Of a DNA stretch of 10,610 bases, positions 7,442 to 10,610 are shown in pieces. Source of the DNA: an uncultured Ruminococcus sp. Lineage in GTDB: Bacteria; Bacillota; Clostridia; Oscillospirales; CAG-272. Below the pieces are notes generated by a model. That model saw only the letters and a list, made by a program, of their open reading frames with translations, had not been told where the DNA came from and ran no database searches. How positions within the stretch are numbered: position 1 is the first letter of the stretch; every line of letters begins with the position of its first letter. The stretch covers positions 1 to 10,610 of the forward strand of contig CACZSP010000285.1 of assembly GCA_902783905.1 (NCBI GenBank). The letters run 5' to 3'. A program made the position numbers and the translations under genes.

Positions 7442-8316
7442 TTTGCAGTCCATCTCGCGCTGGCTCCGCAGGGAAGCAGTCCCCCCGTCGATTCGACGGG
7501 AAGCGCCGTTTCGGAGGCCTCGCAGTATCCGCCCTTCCGGCTCGTGAGCGAAAGATCGATAATATATTTCATGGTCAGAGGGGAAAGCCCTGTCGTATAG
7601 GAGTTGACGAGGAAAAACAGCGGTTCGTCGGTCAGACAGCTGACGGCAAGACGGATCAGTCCGTCTGCTGACTCCTCGATCTTCCAGATCTCGCCGCCCG
7701 GTCCTCTGCCGTATGACGGCGGATCCATTATAACGGCGTCGTATCTCGAGCCCCTTCTGATTTCCCGCTCGACGAACTTTCTGCAGTCGTCGACGATATA
7801 CCTGACGGGAGCGTCGGAAAGGCCGGAAAGAGAGGCGTTTTCCCGCGCCAGAGCCACCATTCCCTTTGCGGCGTCAACGTGGCAGACCTCGGCTCCCGCC
7901 GCGGCGGCGGCCACCGTCGCGCCTCCGGTGTAGGCAAACAGATTGAGGACGCGGATCTTTTTTCTTCCCTCCGCGAAACCCTTCCTGATTATTTCCGAAA
8001 ACCAGTCCCAGTTTGCGGCCTGTTCCGGAAAAAGCCCCGTGTGCTTGAATCCCATCGGACGGATCCTGAATGTCAGGGATCCGTAACCGATCTGCCATTC
8101 GGGAGGAAGGCGGTTTTCCTTCCATCCTCCGCCGCCCGATTTCGATCTTTTATAGACGGCGTCGGCTTTTTTCCAGAGAGCGGGATCGGCGTCGGGATTC
8201 GTCCAGATTATCTGGGGATCGGGCCGCACCAGAATGTACCTGCCCCATTTTTCCAGCCGCTCGCCGTCGGACGCGTCGAGCAACCGGTATTCCTTCCATT
8301 TGTCAGCTATCCACAA
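7438..8316 (-). CDS. RlmI-like class I SAM-dependent (probably rRNA) methyltransferase
   Basis: This 292-residue protein has a Rossmann-fold methyltransferase domain of the COG1092/RlmI type. SAM-binding motif I is LNLFAYTGG (124-132), the acidic residue at the end of beta-2 is D148, a probable adenine-contacting D-D pair is at 176-177, and catalytic motif IV is DPPSYGRGP (198-206). The N-terminal ~115 residues (Trp-rich, strand-rich) resemble the middle domain of RlmI, but the PUA RNA-binding domain of E. coli RlmI (396 residues) is absent. RlmI makes m5C1962 in 23S rRNA; whether this shorter relative does the same, or methylates another RNA base, cannot be told. The start is TTG at 8316: GGAGG lies 9 nt upstream and no ATG or GTG in frame is better placed. 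It begins 16 nt after ruvC and overlaps ecfA1 by 4 nt. Confidence 0.86.
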   Translation of the reverse strand: MWIADKWKEYRLLDASDGERLEKWGRYILVRPDPQIIWTNPDADPALWKKADAVYKRSKSGGGGWKENRLPPEWQIGYGSLTFRIRPMGFKHTGLFPEQAANWDWFSEIIRKGFAEGRKKIRVLNLFAYTGGATVAAAAAGAEVCHVDAAKGMVALARENASLSGLSDAPVRYIVDDCRKFVEREIRRGSRYDAVIMDPPSYGRGPGGEIWKIEESADGLIRLAVSCLTDEPLFFLVNSYTTGLSPLTMKYIIDLSLTSRKGGYCEASETALPVESTGGLLPCGASARWTAK

Positions 8317-8325
8317 GTGCCCGTT

Positions 8326-8330
8326 CCTCC
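8326..8330 (-). promoter_or_regulatory. Ribosome binding site that decides the TTG start of the methyltransferase
   Basis: GGAGG on the minus strand, 9 nt before TTG 8316, lying just past the end of ruvC (stop at 8335-8333). No other start codon in frame is suitably placed, so the TTG start is well supported. Confidence 0.75.
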
Positions 8331-8332
8331 GG

Positions 8333-8830
8333 TCATTTGTTGAAATATCCCGCGATCTTCGACGGTCCTGTATGGGCGTGGCAGATCGCGATCGCCAGGG
8401 CGTCGGCTGTGTCGTCCGGCTTCGGGGGTTCCTTGAGGCCGAGCAGCATCGTCACCATCGTTATGACCTGCTTCTTGTCGGCTCTCCCGTATCCGACCAC
8501 CGACTGTTTGACCTGCAGCGGCGTGTATTCGTATATGGCGACGCCGTTCTGCCTTCCGCAGAGAAGAAGGACTCCGCGCGCCTCCGCGACCCGTATGCCC
8601 GTCGTTATGTTGGTGTTGAAAAAAAGCTCCTCGACCGCCATGGCGTCGGGGCGGTATTCGGCGATTATCGCTCCCGTTTCCCGGAAGATGCGTTCGAGAC
8701 GCGCGTCGGTCGAAAGGCCGGCAGGGGTCGTCACCGCTCCGTAGGCGAGCGCTTTGTGGCGGTTGCCGTCGGTGGAAATGACTCCCCATCCGACCGTGGC
8801 GAGTCCGGGGTCGATACCGAGTATTCTCAT
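8333..8830 (-). CDS. ruvC: Crossover junction endodeoxyribonuclease RuvC
   Basis: RuvC is the dimeric endonuclease that resolves Holliday junctions, normally working with the RuvAB branch-migration motor. The 165-residue length is typical. The RNase H-like fold and its four acidic catalytic residues are visible: D7 in GIDPGLATVGWG, E67 in AVEELFF, and D140 and D143 in DDTADALAIA. The conserved basic region GYGRADKKQV (113-122) also matches. ATG at 8830 has GGAGG 8 nt upstream. It is the first gene of the leftward operon, directly behind a consensus promoter. In many Clostridia ruvC is next to ruvA and ruvB; neither is downstream here, where a methyltransferase follows after 16 nt. Confidence 0.97.
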   Translation of the reverse strand: MRILGIDPGLATVGWGVISTDGNRHKALAYGAVTTPAGLSTDARLERIFRETGAIIAEYRPDAMAVEELFFNTNITTGIRVAEARGVLLLCGRQNGVAIYEYTPLQVKQSVVGYGRADKKQVITMVTMLLGLKEPPKPDDTADALAIAICHAHTGPSKIAGYFNK

Positions 8831-8838
8831 TTTTTACG

Positions 8839-8845
8839 CCTCCCC
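8839..8845 (-). promoter_or_regulatory. Ribosome binding site of ruvC
   Basis: GGGGAGG on the minus strand, 8 nt before ATG 8830; a near-perfect anti-16S match that fits the conserved RuvC N-terminus. Confidence 0.8.
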
Positions 8846-8877
8846 GGACCCTTTTTCCGAAAATCATTAATCAGTAT

Positions 8878-8906
8878 ATTATATCATTTCCGCCTGCGCT
8901 TGTCAA
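8878..8906 (-). promoter_or_regulatory. Consensus sigma-A promoter of the ruvC-to-clpE operon
   Basis: Read on the minus strand, a perfect -35 TTGACA (8906-8901) is followed by a 17-bp spacer and a perfect -10 TATAAT (8883-8878) preceded by TGA, giving an extended -10. Transcription would start near 8871, leaving a leader of about 40 nt before the ruvC ATG. This is the only strong promoter I saw for the nine leftward genes, so expression is probably constitutive and high unless a repressor acts here. Confidence 0.85.
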
Positions 8907-8929
8907 TCCAAAAACAGATAATATAAATC

Positions 8930-8958
8930 TTTACATTACTACTGAATTGTGATATAAT
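8930..8958 (+). promoter_or_regulatory. Sigma-A type promoter of the YfhO-family gene
   Basis: TTTACA (8930-8935), a 17-bp spacer and TATAAT (8953-8958) with an extended -10 TGA form a near-consensus promoter pointing right. The expected start is near 8965, with a leader of about 33 nt. Its -35 box is 23 bp from the -35 box of the leftward promoter, so the two polymerases bind back to back. Confidence 0.82.
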
Positions 8959-8983
8959 TGTTTAAATATAAGTTATTAACCGC

Positions 8984-8989
8984 AAGGAG
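8984..8989 (+). promoter_or_regulatory. Ribosome binding site of the YfhO-family gene
   Basis: AAGGAG with an 8-nt spacer to ATG 8998. This fixes the start of the YfhO-family protein, including its Ala-rich cytoplasmic head. Confidence 0.85.
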
Positions 8990-8997
8990 CGTATTAT

Positions 8998-10610
8998 ATG
9001 GATCAGGATACTGCCGGCATCGGGAAAACCGCCGCGGCGGCGAACGCCCCGGTCAGCGCGGAGCTGCTCGCGGAGGACGCCTGCGAACCTGCCGGGAAAA
9101 ACGGCTTTTTCAGGAGAGCGTTTTCGGCGCTGACGAAAAAGAGATATTTTTATCTTTTTTACGCCTTTATAATCCCGGTTATTCTCAACTATCTGATATA
9201 TCTATCGATGGGGCTTCATCCCTTCGGGAACGGCTCGGTGCTCGTTCTCGACCTCAACGGCCAGTACGTCTATTTTTACGAGGCGCTGCGCAACGCCGTT
9301 TACGGGGAGACATCCCTCATTTACACCTTCGCGCGCTCTCTGGGCGGAGAGTTTTTCGGGATTTACGCCTATTACGTCGCCAGCCCCTTCTCCTACATCG
9401 TCTGCCTGTTCCCGCAGGACAGGATGCTTGAAGCTCTTCTCTTCATCTTTCTGCTCAAGGCGGGGCTTTCGGGCGTCACGATGGGCTTTTATCTCGATCG
9501 CATATCCTCGAAGCTGAACAAGATCAACGTCGTCACCTTCTCTGTCCTTTATTCGATGTGCGCTTACGCCGTCATCCAGCAGCACAATTCCATGTGGATC
9601 GACGCCCTTATGTGGCTTCCCCTCCTCACGCTCGGGATCGAGGAACTGATCCGCAACGCCAAATTCAAGCTTTACGTGACGATGCTCGCCCTGACCCTGC
9701 TCGCCAACTTTTACATCGGGTACATGGTCTGCATCTACACCGCCGTTTATTTCTTCTATTACTACTTTTCACGCAACGAGAACGGAAGGAACAATCCGAA
9801 GGGCGAACACAGGCACTTCCTTCGCACTCTGCTCCGGATGGGCTTCTTCACCGTTATCGCCGTCGGTATTTCGATGGTGATCGTGGCGACCGCCTACTAT
9901 TCGCTCCAGTTCGGCAAGAACACCTTTTCAAACCCCGACTTTTCGCTGTCGATACGGTTCGACTTCCTTGATTTCTTCACGAAGCTGTTGCCCGGAAGCT
10001 ACGACACTATACGCCCCGAGGGCCTTCCGATCGTTTACTGCGGCGTCCTCACTCTCTACTGCGTTCCCGTTTATTTCTTCTCGCGAAAGTTCAGCGTCCG
10101 CGAAAAGCTCTTCGCGGCCGGCCTCATCTTTTTCTTCATAATCTGTTTTTCGGTCAACACAATAGACATTATCTGGCACGGTTTTCAGAAGCCGAACTGG
10201 CTTAACTACCGTTACAGCTTCATGTTCAGCTTCATCCTCGTATCTCTCGGTTACCGCGGCTTCGGCGAGATAAGAAAAACCAGCCCGAAACTGATCGCCG
10301 CCGTGGCGGCGACGGTCGGTATACTGATCGCCGTGGCACAGAAATTCAACTTCCACTCCTACGTTGACAGGATAGGAGGAAAGGTCGAGTTCGACCAGAA
10401 GCTCGAGACACTCGAGATCGTATGGCTGTCGGTGATCTGCCTCGTAGTTTTCGCATTCATCCTTTTCGCCGCGATAAGATCGAAAAAGAAGATGCAGATA
10501 TCCTTCATTATGCTCTTCATCGTCTGCATCGAGGCATTTTCGAGCGGACTGATCTGCGACGCCGAATTCGGAGAGGACGTCATTTATTCATCCTACAGCT
10601 CCTACAACGA
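8998..10610 (+). CDS. YfhO family membrane protein, probable GT-C type glycosyltransferase (3' end outside window)
   Basis: The first 537 codons of a large multispanning membrane protein are present, and the frame is still open at the right edge. After a cytoplasmic, Ala-rich head of about 47 residues, the first helix spans about 50-70. It is followed by the YfhO-type extracytoplasmic signature VLVLDLNGQYVYFYEALRN (81-99), whose Asp85 is at the position of the GT-C catalytic acid. At least ten further hydrophobic segments follow, and a second hallmark, KLLPGSYDTIRPEGLPIVYCG, spans 329-349. Family members such as YfhO in Bacillus and Listeria take part in glycosylating lipoteichoic acid or other cell-wall polymers from lipid-linked sugars; the polymer here is unknown. 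Full-length members often exceed 800 residues, so perhaps a third is missing. AAGGAG lies 8 nt before ATG 8998, and a promoter lies about 40 nt upstream of the start. It is divergent from ruvC. Confidence 0.88.
   Translation, partial: MDQDTAGIGKTAAAANAPVSAELLAEDACEPAGKNGFFRRAFSALTKKRYFYLFYAFIIPVILNYLIYLSMGLHPFGNGSVLVLDLNGQYVYFYEALRNAVYGETSLIYTFARSLGGEFFGIYAYYVASPFSYIVCLFPQDRMLEALLFIFLLKAGLSGVTMGFYLDRISSKLNKINVVTFSVLYSMCAYAVIQQHNSMWIDALMWLPLLTLGIEELIRNAKFKLYVTMLALTLLANFYIGYMVCIYTAVYFFYYYFSRNENGRNNPKGEHRHFLRTLLRMGFFTVIAVGISMVIVATAYYSLQFGKNTFSNPDFSLSIRFDFLDFFTKLLPGSYDTIRPEGLPIVYCGVLTLYCVPVYFFSRKFSVREKLFAAGLIFFFIICFSVNTIDIIWHGFQKPNWLNYRYSFMFSFILVSLGYRGFGEIRKTSPKLIAAVAATVGILIAVAQKFNFHSYVDRIGGKVEFDQKLETLEIVWLSVICLVVFAFILFAAIRSKKKMQISFIMLFIVCIEAFSSGLICDAEFGEDVIYSSYSSYN

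Larger units (their letters stand above)
1..8871 (-). other. Predicted nine-gene transcription unit ruvC-MTase-ecfA1-ecfA2-ecfT-truA-DUF5711-cvpA-clpE
   Basis: All nine genes face left. Gaps in order from ruvC are 16 nt, 4-nt overlap, 1 nt, 4-nt overlap, 4-nt overlap, 4-nt overlap, 12 nt and 21 nt. No gap can hold a normal promoter or a hairpin terminator. A single consensus promoter lies before ruvC. Internal promoters within coding sequences cannot be excluded by eye. The unit may extend past the left edge beyond clpE. Confidence 0.7.
8831..8997. other. Divergent intergenic region between ruvC and the YfhO-family gene
   Basis: This 167-bp AT-rich stretch holds both promoters and both ribosome binding sites and contrasts with the GC-rich coding sequence on either side. 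It also contains a 9-nt palindrome GTTATTAAC (8972-8980) in the rightward leader. I see no small ORF, riboswitch or terminator in it. Confidence 0.75.

Noticed and set aside
9202..9585. Minus-strand open frame inside the YfhO-family gene, also another at 9928-10356
   Set aside because: Both are antisense to a continuous multispanning membrane protein with family signatures and give Asp/Glu/Arg-rich nonsense typical of shadows of hydrophobic codons.
1..10610. Search for CRISPR arrays, transposases, tRNA or rRNA genes and phage or defence genes
   Set aside because: No regularly spaced repeats, terminal inverted repeats, tRNA-like cloverleaf or defence-type protein was seen; nearly every base is explained by the ten genes and one promoter region.

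Overview
The window is a GC-rich, tightly packed bacterial chromosomal segment, most likely from a Clostridia-type member of the Bacillota, perhaps an uncultured gut lineage. Pointers to this are a ClpE-type ATPase with an N-terminal zinc finger, an EcfA1-EcfA2-EcfT-TruA block, a membrane beta-propeller protein resembling DUF5711, CvpA, RuvC and a YfhO-family membrane protein, together with strong AGGAGG-like ribosome binding sites and consensus sigma-A promoters. The genus cannot be read from the sequence. I see no mobile element, CRISPR array, tRNA, rRNA or phage gene.

From 8830 down to position 1, nine genes run on the minus strand in one nearly gap-free series: ruvC (Holliday junction resolvase), a PUA-less RlmI-like methyltransferase, ecfA1, ecfA2 and ecfT (energising module of an energy-coupling-factor vitamin/metal importer), truA (tRNA pseudouridine synthase), a DUF5711-like single-pass membrane propeller protein, cvpA, and a clpE-like Clp ATPase that runs off the left edge with only its C-terminal end missing. 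Four consecutive junctions overlap by 4 nt and one is separated by 1 nt; the longest internal gap is 21 nt. No internal terminator or dedicated promoter was seen. A consensus promoter (TTGACA, 17 bp, TATAAT with extended -10) lies just upstream of ruvC and probably drives the whole series.

The 167-bp intergenic region 8831-8997 is a divergent promoter region. A second promoter (TTTACA, 17 bp, TATAAT, extended -10) points right into a YfhO-family multispanning membrane protein (probable GT-C type glycosyltransferase or lipid-linked sugar enzyme). Its first 537 codons are present and it is cut by the right edge.

The genes are mostly housekeeping: DNA recombination, RNA modification, micronutrient uptake, proteolysis and envelope maintenance. 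The least understood part is the membrane propeller, CvpA and Clp ATPase trio at the distal end of the operon. The most unusual layout feature is that the ECF-truA block lies apart from the ribosomal protein genes that normally flank it in Firmicutes. I found no clear new defence or mobile system.
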